Positions 54,827 through 64,000 of a DNA stretch of 64,000 nt are shown here, one piece after another; the first letter of the stretch is position 1, and the number at the start of each line of letters is the position of its first letter. Where the stretch lies: NCBI GenBank assembly GCA_963669155.1, contig OZ022588.1:10924067-10988066 (forward strand), read 5' to 3'. Origin of the DNA: Arbacia lixula (lineage: Eukaryota > Echinodermata > Echinoidea > Arbacioida > Arbaciidae). The position numbers were made by a program, and so were the translations under genes. The notes beneath the pieces are model-generated. The model did not search any database. It was not told where the DNA came from and was given only the letters and a program-made list of their open reading frames with translations.

Positions 54827-57178
54827 AGCTTCAAAAGTTTTGGAGAAGACTTCCTTCCTGCACATTCACTGCACAGTCCGCTGGTGCCCGTGCTTCTTTA
54901 CATATCCTACCCACCTTGATGAAAGACTACAAATTCCGACTGTCCTTTGGTGACCAGTCACCTCTATATATAAAAAGTCAGTATGCCAGACCATAAAATG
55001 CAAATGGTGTAAGAAGACATTATTCATTTTGTAATGCATGTAATTGGGGAGGGGCGATGTAGGATTGGTATGTTCCAAGGAGATGATTGTATATACTGTA
55101 TCTTAACACGAGAATGGTAATATAATCCAAAGAGATATTTGCATTTATTTGAAATGGGGAGCTCTTGCTTTTTAACAATGGCCAACCGCAACAAATATTT
55201 TATTTTAAGGGACAGTATAGGCTATGGAACATGTCACCAAAAACAGCAAGGAAAAGAAATGTATGGACTAGGAGCAGGTGTGAGGATGAGATGAAGGAGA
55301 TTTTTGAGAGAGTGGAAGAAGGCTTTGTTCTGGTTGAGCAGGGCTCCCTACAAGCTGTTTGCAAAATGTCAATAATACTCATACATCGTTAAAAGTATTT
55401 TATCACTTAAGTATGGGAAAGAACCCCCTCCCAAATATTAACGAACTGTAAAGGAGTGCTTTTTTCGCTTGCATAATGCTTGTACCCTGGACAACTTATC
55501 CTAAGTGCGTTCATGAGGATGAGTAAAGTTCTACATAACTGTATTTCTGGAAAAGAATTTCTCCAAAGACACATCGTCAAAGGAGATAAATTCAACTCAT
55601 GGCATATATAGGCATATATAGAGTGAGTGAATAAAGAAATAGTTTTGGTTCATGAATTCATATCTAATATGTCTATCTATTTAAAGGTCCATTCACATCA
55701 AAGATATTTTCTGCAGCCGCAAGCAGATGCAGGAAACCTCTTCAATGTGAACGGAGGTCAAGATATAGAGAGAGAAATAGACGTTTTCTCTTTTCACTAA
55801 TAACAGCATGTGCAGTAACTATTTGGATATCATATCGAATGTAATACCAAAATATCAAATATGTGTAGGAGGATTTTACTATGTAAAGAAATAATCCCAT
55901 CTGAACATTTTGTATATTGTACTGTTCATAGATAGATAAACATATATATATATGCATATATTTATGATAGCAAAATTCTTTCTTTTATTATTTCTGTTGT
56001 TATTACTGTACATGGAGTCATGAACAAACATTTTACAAACTTTTTGTGATTTCTTTTTATATAACTGTTCTAGTATTTTAGTATTTTTCCTTATCAGTTC
56101 AGAATGCTTTACCAATTTTGATTTTGTTTTCTAAATTGTTTTCTTTTTTTATTCCGTCATATGAACAGAAATGTAACAAACCTACTGGTAAAATGTTCTG
56201 TTACTTTCATTTGAAATCAGTGATTTTATAACCTTAACCGTTTGAGTTGTATTATACAATATTTATCCATGTACAGACCAAAAAGGTATAGGGAAAAGGA
56301 TTGCAGAAATGCTTGTGGTTAGAAGGTCGAATTACTTATTGCTTCAAAATATTTAAAAATGAAGATGATACATTGGTCTTATATTATTGAGAAAAAAGGA
56401 AAAGAAATGTCTTTTTTCATTAATCTTGTACATAACTTGTAAAAATTTACCAAAATATAATCTATTGCATTTATGTACTACAGTGCTACTATAATTATGT
56501 GGGGGTATTCGGAAATACGAATAACAGTCATGAAGAATTGGAGGTGAAATTCAAAGTGTGCAGTTCATATCTGTGGTGGCTTGTAGAAGATCGCTTACAA
56601 TTTTACATTTTGAAGTGCATGAAAACTCTCCAAGCCCTTTAAAAGCAATTTGTACCATAGTAGAGCCTGTCTTTCATCAGATATTTAATGATAGAATAGT
56701 AACAAACTGCTATCACACATTGTATGTGTCTAACTCCATCCGACCTGTATCTTTATAGACCATATATTACGTTTCTTATGTCATAGCTGATATTTAGATG
56801 CTTGAAGTATATATATATTGATCACGCAGTCACAGATAGTTGATATGTTGTTAAATGTGCATGGCAAGATTTAGTTTACATGATTCATGCTGATTCATGT
56901 ATGTAGTCACATGGTTCATGAAATCAGAAAAATATCTAATTCACCATAGAATTCTGTTGTATTTCAAAAATATCGATGTACTGTATGTTTTCTTGTAAAC
57001 TATTGAGTGCCAAACAGATTTGGCACAATACATTAATGTCACTTTTTTTATCCTTTTTGTTTGTTTTATTTGTTAGCAGAACAGACCAAACTGTACAATG
57101 TTATGTTACATGGAGTATAGCTGGACTCGTTGAATGTGATGTGCTTGCTGTGAGTTCTACATTGCACATGGTTTGACT
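54827..57178 (+). other. Stomatin 3' UTR and 3' flank
   Basis: AT-rich, with no coding region supported. Candidate poly(A) signal at 55630. The extent of the UTR cannot be set from sequence alone. Confidence 0.5.
55630..55635 (+). promoter_or_regulatory. Candidate poly(A) signal for stomatin
   Basis: AATAAA about 800 bases after the stomatin stop codon. It is the first clear plus-strand hexamer I noticed in the 3' flank; a later one lies at 58539-58544. No cDNA evidence. Confidence 0.35.
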
Positions 57179-58010
57179 GTCAGAGACGGTTTGTCTTTTC
57201 TGTTTATGGCTCCAATGCTACTCCAGTGACATATTAATGATACATCCTCACATACTTGACCGATAACTCCAAAATAATGTTGCTAATATCCATTGTTGAA
57301 TCAAAGACTGTTCTTCTTTTCTGTTGAATAGCTCCAATTCACTCCAAGTGACAGATTAATGATACATCCCCACATACCTGACCGATAACTCCAAAATGAT
57401 GTTGCTAATATCCAATGTTGAATCAAATACTGTTTTTCTTTTCTGTTGAATAGTTCCATTGCACTCCAAGTGACAGATTGATGCATACATCCCCACATAC
57501 CTGAATGATAACTCCAAAATGACGTTGCTAATATCCATTGTTGAATCAAAGACTCTTTGTCTTTTCTGTTAAATAGTTCCAATGCACTCCAAGTGACAGA
57601 TTCATGCATATATCCCCACATACCTGACTGATGACTCCAAAATGATGTTGCTAATATCCAATGTTGAATCAAAGAATGTTTGTCTTTTCTGTTGAATAGT
57701 TCCAATGCACTCCAAGTGACAGATTCAGGCATACATCCCCACATACCTGACTGATGACTCCAAAATGATGTTGCTAATATCCGATGTTGAATCAAAGACT
57801 GTTTTTCTTTTCTGTTAAATAGTTCCAATGCACTCCAAGTGACAGATTCAGGCATACATCTTTACCTGACCGATAACTCCAAAATGATGTTGCTGATATC
57901 CAATGTTGAATCAAAGACTCTTTGTCTTTTCTGTTAAATAGTTCCAATGCACTCCAAGTGACAGATTCATGCATACATCCCTACATACCTGACCGCTAAC
58001 TCTAAAATCA
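57179..58010. repeat. 123-bp tandem array, about 6.5 copies
   Basis: Unit includes CACTCCAAGTGACAGATTCA, ACATCCCCACATACCTGA and CCAAAATGATGTTGCTAATA. Successive CACTCC starts are 122, 123, 123, 123 and 119 bp apart. The period is divisible by three, so a minus-strand frame of 184 aa stays open as a 41-residue repeat. Confidence 0.95.
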
Positions 58011-58637
58011 CATGAATGAGCAGGATATAAGCAGTCATGTAATATAACATGTTCGGTGGTCAACAATGTCAGTTGTGGGAAGAATTCAGCTCTGTACAGT
58101 TTCAGTTCATTCTGCTCAGCATTAAATATACAATATCCAACAGATCGAAATCTTAAAATGCTAGAATGGGAAGCAGGGAGTATGGGAATATGAAAGTTAT
58201 TTTTCACTGACAAATACTGGAAGGTGATTACATGTCCTTTGTACTGCTCTCACTATTCTTTCAATGTGTAGAAAACACTGTCCATGTGATGATGGACTGT
58301 ACTTAAAATGCTGACAGCATGCTCTTATAATTGCATATAATTGCTTAATTATGATGATGCCTAGAAGACCCTAGTCGCCATTCAATGATAGCGGAGTGAT
58401 GCCAGCATACAAATTGGGAGAAATGAGCAAGCAAGATTATCTGGTTTTATTAAATTATGTCTGTACACTTTAATTGTTGTGTCAAATTGAGTAGTCAGAT
58501 ATTCTCAAGTCAGTTATTTCATACCAAGTGGTTGTGTTAATAAATTGATACAATTCGATGTTACATATGTGATTTCAGACATTGTGTCTTTCTGGTTGAC
58601 TTGCATTACTGGCTGGTAGGTTGGGCAGCTGGGCCAT

Positions 58638-58901
58638 GTTTTACCAAGCTGTTCTTAAGCTACTAAAGACTTTACGCACGACTGGTGATCCTTTCTTGTG
58701 CTAAATCAGATTCTCAATCATTTTGATTCCTACTCGGCTAAAGCTGAAATCTGATCATCAGAATTATCATGAATATTTCATGATTTTGTCAAATTTTATT
58801 AGGGTTTAAACAGGAACAAATTGTGGTATCTCATTTAGCACAAGAAGGGGTCACCAGTCATACCTAAAGTCGTTTCTAGCTTATGATCAGCTTGGTAAAA
58901 C
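58638..58901. mobile_element. Fold-back element (264 bp)
   Basis: GTTTTACCAAGCTG at the left pairs with CAGCTTGGTAAAAC at the right. Inner arms CGACTGGTGATCC and TTCTTGTGCTAAAT pair with GGGGTCACCAGTC and ATTTAGCACAAGAA. MITE-like. Confidence 0.8.
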
Positions 58902-58947
58902 ACCCCCCTGGGATAGAAAGAGGCCCATATGTTGGAATGGGGCTCAC

Positions 58948-58950
<3 letters not shown>

Positions 58951-59009
<59 letters not shown>

Positions 59010-59165
59010 AGTGTGTATCTAGGCATGTAGGTGTGTGAGTCTGCGTGTGAATGTATGTGTGTGTGTGTGTCTGTGCATGTATGCATGTGTGAGAGAGAAA
59101 GAGAGAGTCTGCTTGTATGCATGTGTGTGTGTTGTGAGTGTGTGTGTGTGTGTATGTGTGTGAAG
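58951..59165. repeat. GT microsatellite block
   Basis: Pure (GT)n of about 28 units at 58951-59006, then GTGTGTAT and GTGCATGTATGC variants. Frames of up to 170 aa on the minus strand are Thr/His artefacts. Confidence 0.95.
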
Positions 59166-59229
59166 GGGTATCTGTGTGTCTGTGCATGTGTCTTTTCCTT
59201 CCCTCTCGCGTCTTCTCCTTCCCTCTGAG

Positions 59230-60160
59230 CTTTTTTCACTCTCTCGCCTTCTCTCTTACAAATTGTTGAACTATGTGTGGTCATGTGACACAGTTTTGAC
59301 CCTTTTCGTGCCATATGTGTAGTTTTTTTCACCAATAATGTACACAATTCCCATAGAGCAACATTTATCTGGCAAATGAAGGGTTCACCAATCTACGAAC
59401 TTGAAAATATTAATGAGGGATATAATATCAAAACTATTGTGTGTGTTGTCAGTTTCTTTTCATCCTGGAAGATGTTTATTAATACATATTTTGAATGATA
59501 TAAGCATCAAAAGCGTTCGTTCCTAGCGCGTGAAGAAAAAGTCTGGAAAATCGTGTGTTAGTCTAATTCGCTCGACTCCTGGGAGAACTGTACTTACTAA
59601 CATAACAGTATATGTTCTTTGAATGTTTCCATGATGAGAGTGTACTAATAAATATTATGTTCCACATACTAAGAATGTTACTATATGATTGGTCAAGAGT
59701 TCATCACGTAATTACAAGGGGGATTCCCCTCCAGATCCACCCCTTCCCCTACATACACCCCCCGCAAACAAACATGTTTCGCAACACAATGCATAAAATG
59801 ATCGAAGTGCCTTTTAAGCATACGTTTGGTTGATGAAGTTTCATAGTTATTCGAAGTTCGACTAGGGCAGTTGCTAAGGTTTTCCCGAACACTATCTCTG
59901 ATTTGACGAATCTTCACACAATAGTTCCTTGGATTTTGAAACTTTCTTTGGATACTGTCGCAAAAAGGAAGGACCTGGTAATATCAGCATGTCTTCTGGT
60001 AAATTCGATTACAATCTTATACATTTATGATTTTAAAATAAGGCAAGAAGGAAGGAGTGATCATCTGTTATGATGCGACAATTGTAAGCTTAGATGGAAG
60101 TTGACGTTGCAGGTATTAACTACACGTACAAAATGCGTATACAATATCTGAGAAAAGGAA
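59230..60160. other. Intergenic region before the NHL-like gene
   Basis: No exon recognised. The promoter and first exon of the NHL-like gene may be here, but I could not identify them. Confidence 0.4.
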
Positions 60161-60164
60161 GTAC

Positions 60165-60353
60165 AAATAGTAGAAACAGTGATAGTAGTAGTAGTCGAGG
60201 TACTAGTAATAATTATAATAATAATAGAAGTACATGTAGTAGCAGTAGAAGTCGTAATAGACGTGATACAAGTACTTGTTATTGTTGCTGTTGTAGAAGT
60301 AGAAATAGAAGTTACAGTAGTTAGTAGTAAAAGTAGTAGTAGATGTAGTAGAA

Positions 60354-60408
<55 letters not shown>

Positions 60409-60530
60409 TAGTAGTAGTAGTAGTAGTAGTACTAGAAGTAGTAGCAGTAGAAGTAGTAAAATTAGTACACACAGTTATAGTATCAGTAGTAGTAATAGTT
60501 GTAATAGTAATGTAGAGTAGCTATAATAAT
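60165..60530. repeat. AGT/TAGTAG trinucleotide region
   Basis: Imperfect (AGT)n with a purer core at 60355-60432. It ends about 150 bases before the NHL-like coding exon and probably lies in its upstream intron. The Ser-rich and Val/Ile-rich frames are artefacts. Confidence 0.92.
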
Positions 60531-60665
60531 ACCAGTAATACTGTAACAACTGTATTAGTTATGATAGAATTAGGAATAATATCATGCAAGACAAGATAGT
60601 AAGAAAGGATATAGCAGAATTTAGAGGTATATTAGATAAATTTTAACGTCATTATCTTCATTTTT

Positions 60666-60674
60666 TCTACACAG
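60666..60674 (+). other. 3' splice site before the NHL-like coding exon
   Basis: TTTTTTCTACACAG is a pyrimidine tract plus AG, eight bases before the ATG. It implies a non-coding upstream exon. I could not place that exon in the trinucleotide-rich DNA upstream. Confidence 0.6.
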
Positions 60675-60682
60675 TCCGGACC

Positions 60683-63004
60683 ATGAGCTACCAGCATTTG
60701 TTGGACACTGTGCCTGAGATACGACAGCAGAACCAGGACGTAACGCAGCGTGTTATGGAGTCTCTGATACGTCTAATTCATCTATCTTTCAAACGTCAGA
60801 TACTTGAAGTAGAAAAAGGGCTTCGAGTCGTAGAGCAAGGCAAATTTGATGACCTACAGCTGGAAGATCTGAATAGGGCACTGTGTAGTTCTACCCTGAG
60901 AGAAGAGAGCTGTCGTCGACAAACTCTGTCGTACATCAGCAGTAAGGTTGATTTGGAGCCTCAAAAGTCACCCTCTGCATCGTTGATTTCTGACAGCAGG
61001 ACGCCTACAGAAGGCAAACACGAGGGGAAGAACGTATTCCTTCAACAAGATCGTAAATTACCAGACGACTCGGATCTCATCACCAGAACGCCTAGAGAAA
61101 GCAAACACGAGGTGAAGAACGGATTCCTTCCCCAAGACCATAAATCACCAGACGACTCGGATCATATCAGGACGCATACAGAATGCAAACACGAGGCGAA
61201 GAACAGATTCCTTCGACCAGACCGTAAATCACCAGAAGACTCGGATCACATCACCAAGGCAAGGGAGACAGAAAGAGTGCCACAGCCGCCTGAAAAAGCA
61301 CGTGAGCACAAGAAAATGGTTCGACCCAAGAGGTCAGCGGAGAGCTGTCGTCCACAAACTCGGTCGTATGCCAAGAGTAAGGTTGATTCGGAACCTCAAA
61401 ATTCATCCTCTGCATCGTTGACTTCTGACAGCAGAACGCCTACAGAAGGCAAACACGAGGCGAAGAACGAATTCCTTCAACAAGCCCGTAATTCACCAGA
61501 CGATTCGGATCACATCACCAGAGCATGGGAGACAACAGGAGTGCCGCATCCGCCTCAAAGAGCATGTGAGCCCCCAAAAATGGTTCGACCCAAGAGGTCA
61601 GCGGAGAGCTGTCGTCCACAAACTCGGTCGTATGCCAACAGTAAGGTTGCTTCGGAACTTCAGAAGTCATCCTCTGCATCCTCTACAGAAGGCGAAGAGG
61701 AGGCGAAGAACGAATTCCTTCAACAAGACAATAATTCACCACACGAGTCGGATCACATCTTCAAGGAAAGGGAGATAACAAGAGAGCCGCAATCGCCTCA
61801 CAGAGCACGTGAGCCCAAGAAAATGGATCAACCCAAGAGTTCAGCGGAATCCTCACGACAAACTAGGGCCACGAGATTGCCTGGCAAATCTGCCTCCCCC
61901 AAGGACAGGAAGGACATCGCTCGAGGTCAAAGAGAGAATTCCCAGTCCTTAACCCCCCTATCAACCAAAGTTCCTGTGCTGAAGCTTGATTTTCCTGGTC
62001 ACAGTTGTCTCAGGTCAGGCAGTGTAAATAGTACTGTACCTGCGCTGTCTAGTCGCCGCGGCGCAACCAGTGATTTCTCCAAGGGAGGAATAGAATCCAT
62101 CAAAACGTCTCGCGCCGTGATCAGTTCAGTCAAACACAGCCCTCCCATTTCCCCGCCTACACAATCTTCTACCCTAGGAATCCCTGATATTGATGATCCC
62201 GTCGTTATATCCGCGAACGGCATAGACCGTTCGCCCGACGGCGATTTTATTCTTTCGACGGAAGGTATGCCCTATAACGGAGTGGCCGTTCGTGACAGCA
62301 ACGCTGTCCTAGAGTATCGGGTTCTTTATCCTTCCAACTGCAGGCTCTTCGATGTGGTCTGGTTGGACGAGAAGTCGTTTGTGGTTTCACTTGAATCGGG
62401 TAAGCTTGTCAAATACCAGGAAGGTGAATGGAGCGACGTGGGACTACCGACGAAGTCCGAAGCGAGAGGACTGGCTCGAGATGATCAGTTTCTCTACATC
62501 TGCGACAGAGCTGGGTCCAGTATTCTGCGATACAGGTTGAGAGAGTTGAATTTCCAAGATCGCATATCGCTGCACGACTCGAGTCTTCTCAAGCAGATTT
62601 CGCCTTACATGATCGGCGTTAACAAAGATAGGATGATCGTCACGGATAAATCAAACCATTGTCTTCACATCATTCAGAATGATCCCTTGCTCCGCCGACA
62701 GAAACATCCCGTCGCCTCTCTTCTCAAGCATGACAGCAACCCAGGAGAGAACCTGTCGATCGCCAGGAACTATTCTCCTACCGGCGTCTTCTGCCACGAC
62801 GGAGGGAACATCGTGATAGTACTGGTAGATACTGCCAATCATGCCACTGGTGTCAAGAACAAGCTCTTGGTGCTTGACCATGACTTACAGCAGCTAGAAC
62901 TACGGGATCTCGAAGTCAGGTGTCCTAAAGGAGTGGTGATCAGGAGCGATGGGCGAAACGTGGTGTGTGACGCCAACCCAAACGCGCCATTCGAACGTGT
63001 GTGA
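60683..63004 (+). CDS. Unrecognised repeat-rich protein with NHL-like C-terminal beta-propeller
   Basis: 773 aa in one exon. The ATG (ACCATGA, A at -3) lies nine bases after a strong 3' splice site (CTACACAG, ending 60674), so an upstream 5' UTR exon is likely. Residues 1-75 look helical (SLIRLIHLSFKRQILEVEKG). Residues 75-390 are polar, disordered-looking and repetitive: a 27-residue module of the type TEGKHEAKNEFLQQ...SPDDSDHI occurs five times (about 107, 136, 165, 252, 334), and a block RPKRSAESCRPQTRSYA occurs at about 214 and 303 with diverged copies at 75 and 383. Residues 390-500 are Ser/Pro/Lys-rich. Residues about 505-770 have spaced beta-strand patterns such as GLARDDQFLYICDRAGSSIL, DRMIVTDKSNHCLHII and PKGVVIRSDGRNVVCDA, which resemble NHL repeats of TRIM2/3/71-type proteins. 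No RING, B-box or filamin domain is visible. Function unknown; it may be a TRIM-NHL relative that lost its ligase half, or a separate propeller family. Confidence 0.85.
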   Translation: MSYQHLLDTVPEIRQQNQDVTQRVMESLIRLIHLSFKRQILEVEKGLRVVEQGKFDDLQLEDLNRALCSSTLREESCRRQTLSYISSKVDLEPQKSPSASLISDSRTPTEGKHEGKNVFLQQDRKLPDDSDLITRTPRESKHEVKNGFLPQDHKSPDDSDHIRTHTECKHEAKNRFLRPDRKSPEDSDHITKARETERVPQPPEKAREHKKMVRPKRSAESCRPQTRSYAKSKVDSEPQNSSSASLTSDSRTPTEGKHEAKNEFLQQARNSPDDSDHITRAWETTGVPHPPQRACEPPKMVRPKRSAESCRPQTRSYANSKVASELQKSSSASSTEGEEEAKNEFLQQDNNSPHESDHIFKEREITREPQSPHRAREPKKMDQPKSSAESSRQTRATRLPGKSASPKDRKDIARGQRENSQSLTPLSTKVPVLKLDFPGHSCLRSGSVNSTVPALSSRRGATSDFSKGGIESIKTSRAVISSVKHSPPISPPTQSSTLGIPDIDDPVVISANGIDRSPDGDFILSTEGMPYNGVAVRDSNAVLEYRVLYPSNCRLFDVVWLDEKSFVVSLESGKLVKYQEGEWSDVGLPTKSEARGLARDDQFLYICDRAGSSILRYRLRELNFQDRISLHDSSLLKQISPYMIGVNKDRMIVTDKSNHCLHIIQNDPLLRRQKHPVASLLKHDSNPGENLSIARNYSPTGVFCHDGGNIVIVLVDTANHATGVKNKLLVLDHDLQQLELRDLEVRCPKGVVIRSDGRNVVCDANPNAPFERV

Positions 63005-64000
63005 AAGCAGAACATTATTGTAACAAAGCTCGACCAGAAGATCGAAGATTGTGGCACAATAGGACTGGCACACTGGATTAGTGCTCATAAACTATGTTGG
63101 GGCTTCCATCACCCCCCCCCCCCCCAAAAAAAAAAAAAAGTATCAATGTACTTACAAATAGAACCGTATGATTAATGTCCCTACCCCTCCCGTATGTTGG
63201 CGTTCTCTACCAGACAGTATTCATCCAATAATTAAACTAAGTTTCTGTAAATGATAAGTTCGTCAATAAGAAATTACATAACGTCCGAACTATTGCAGTA
63301 TTTAGCGATTTGCACTGTCGAATCAGAGGTCTTTTTCAAGTATGAACTCTCGTAAAACCGGGTATAATATCCTGTTCGTTTCTCATTGGCTCCCAGGCTC
63401 TCTCCTCGTCGAATATTGACATGTTTAGAGATAATTCTGATTGCTTGCTATTTGTTTCTCATTTTGAGTGTGGTTTCTTCGTGTGGATGTTGTCTTTTTT
63501 TGAAGAGTTCCTTCTAAACGGTGCAAAATTCCAATTGAAGACTTCACGAAAAACTAATTTCTGGATCTGAATTTTTACAGGCGCCGATGGGAAACCGACA
63601 TTGGCCGATGTACTGCCAATAAATCTTGTAGAAAATGGAATTAGCACCTTTTGGAAAGGACAACTTCATTTCAACAACTCGATTTGATTGTGGTGTTAAA
63701 GTGTTTTTGTTTTAATTTGGAAGACAACTACAATGGCTAAAAACTATCTATGTATATATACAGGACTGAAAATTGACGATGCATTTCTTTTTTATATCAT
63801 ACGTTATTAAAGAATGCGAACCATGTGATAATGTGCTAGCTGGACTCTGTCTTGAAAAATAACGAGAGTTGATATCTACTGCTGTATAGGATGTAGAGTT
63901 TTGCTGTGTTTTTCTTGTATAACTTCAAGTCGTCTCGCAGCTGTTTTTGACATGAGTCACTATATACTATACATCGATTAATGTAAGAAACGATTTCTGG
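63005..64000 (+). other. 3' flank / UTR of the NHL-like gene
   Basis: Not convincingly coding. It contains a C run followed by an A run at 63111-63139 and two candidate poly(A) signals. The reading frame of the upstream gene stays open for 56 codons after its TGA, to a TAA at 63173-63175. Confidence 0.5.
63618..63623 (+). promoter_or_regulatory. Candidate poly(A) signal for NHL-like gene
   Basis: AATAAA about 610 bases after the stop codon. An ATTAAA follows at 63806. Either could serve the gene; no transcript evidence. Confidence 0.4.

Noticed and set aside
58835..59347. 170-aa minus-strand frame
   Set aside because: Mostly Thr-His repeats from the GT microsatellite.
60179..60520. 113-aa Val/Ile/Ser-rich frame before the NHL-like gene
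   Set aside because: Translation of the AGT trinucleotide region, and it ends before the splice acceptor.

Overview
This is eukaryotic genomic DNA: intron-split genes with GT-AG junctions, abundant microsatellites and minisatellites, and many short fold-back elements. Frequent ACATGTA-type words, the repeat families and the stomatin sequence suggest a marine invertebrate, most likely an echinoderm such as a sea urchin. That placement is inference; no taxonomic search was possible.

The central feature is a complete plus-strand stomatin (band 7, SPFH/prohibitin family) gene. Eight shared exons run from 29240 to 54826. Upstream lie three separate candidate first exons, at about 17377, 21872 and 25495. 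Each encodes a different N-terminus that ends in the same F-x-x-I-I-G motif and splices in the same phase into the exon at 29240. The predicted proteins are 292, 304 (or 291) and 284 residues, close to vertebrate stomatin.

A second plus-strand gene has its coding sequence in one exon (60683-63004, 773 aa), just after a good 3' splice site. Its N-terminus looks helical, its middle is low-complexity and built of repeated modules, and its C-terminus resembles an NHL-type beta-propeller. No RING or B-box is visible. A weaker minus-strand candidate terminal exon lies at 16892-17196.

Layout: 1-16700 is repeat-rich and without a convincing gene. It holds a 60-bp satellite with higher-order structure, TTAA-flanked fold-back elements, a decayed DD41D Tc1/mariner transposase, an AGGTCA-rich array, a 47-bp minisatellite, a terminal-inverted-repeat (TIR) element and purine/pyrimidine tracts. 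16890-29239 holds the first exons of the stomatin gene. 29240-54826 is the body of the gene, whose introns carry tandem arrays (99, 61, 202, 45, 19 and 11 bp) and several DNA-transposon relics, including a hAT-like element with an exact 8-bp target duplication. 54827-60660 is 3' UTR and intergenic DNA with a 123-bp tandem array. 60683 to the end is the NHL-like gene and its 3' flank.

The most unusual structures are the three alternative first exons and several tandem arrays that begin at, or include, stomatin splice sites. No tRNA, rRNA or CRISPR was found.
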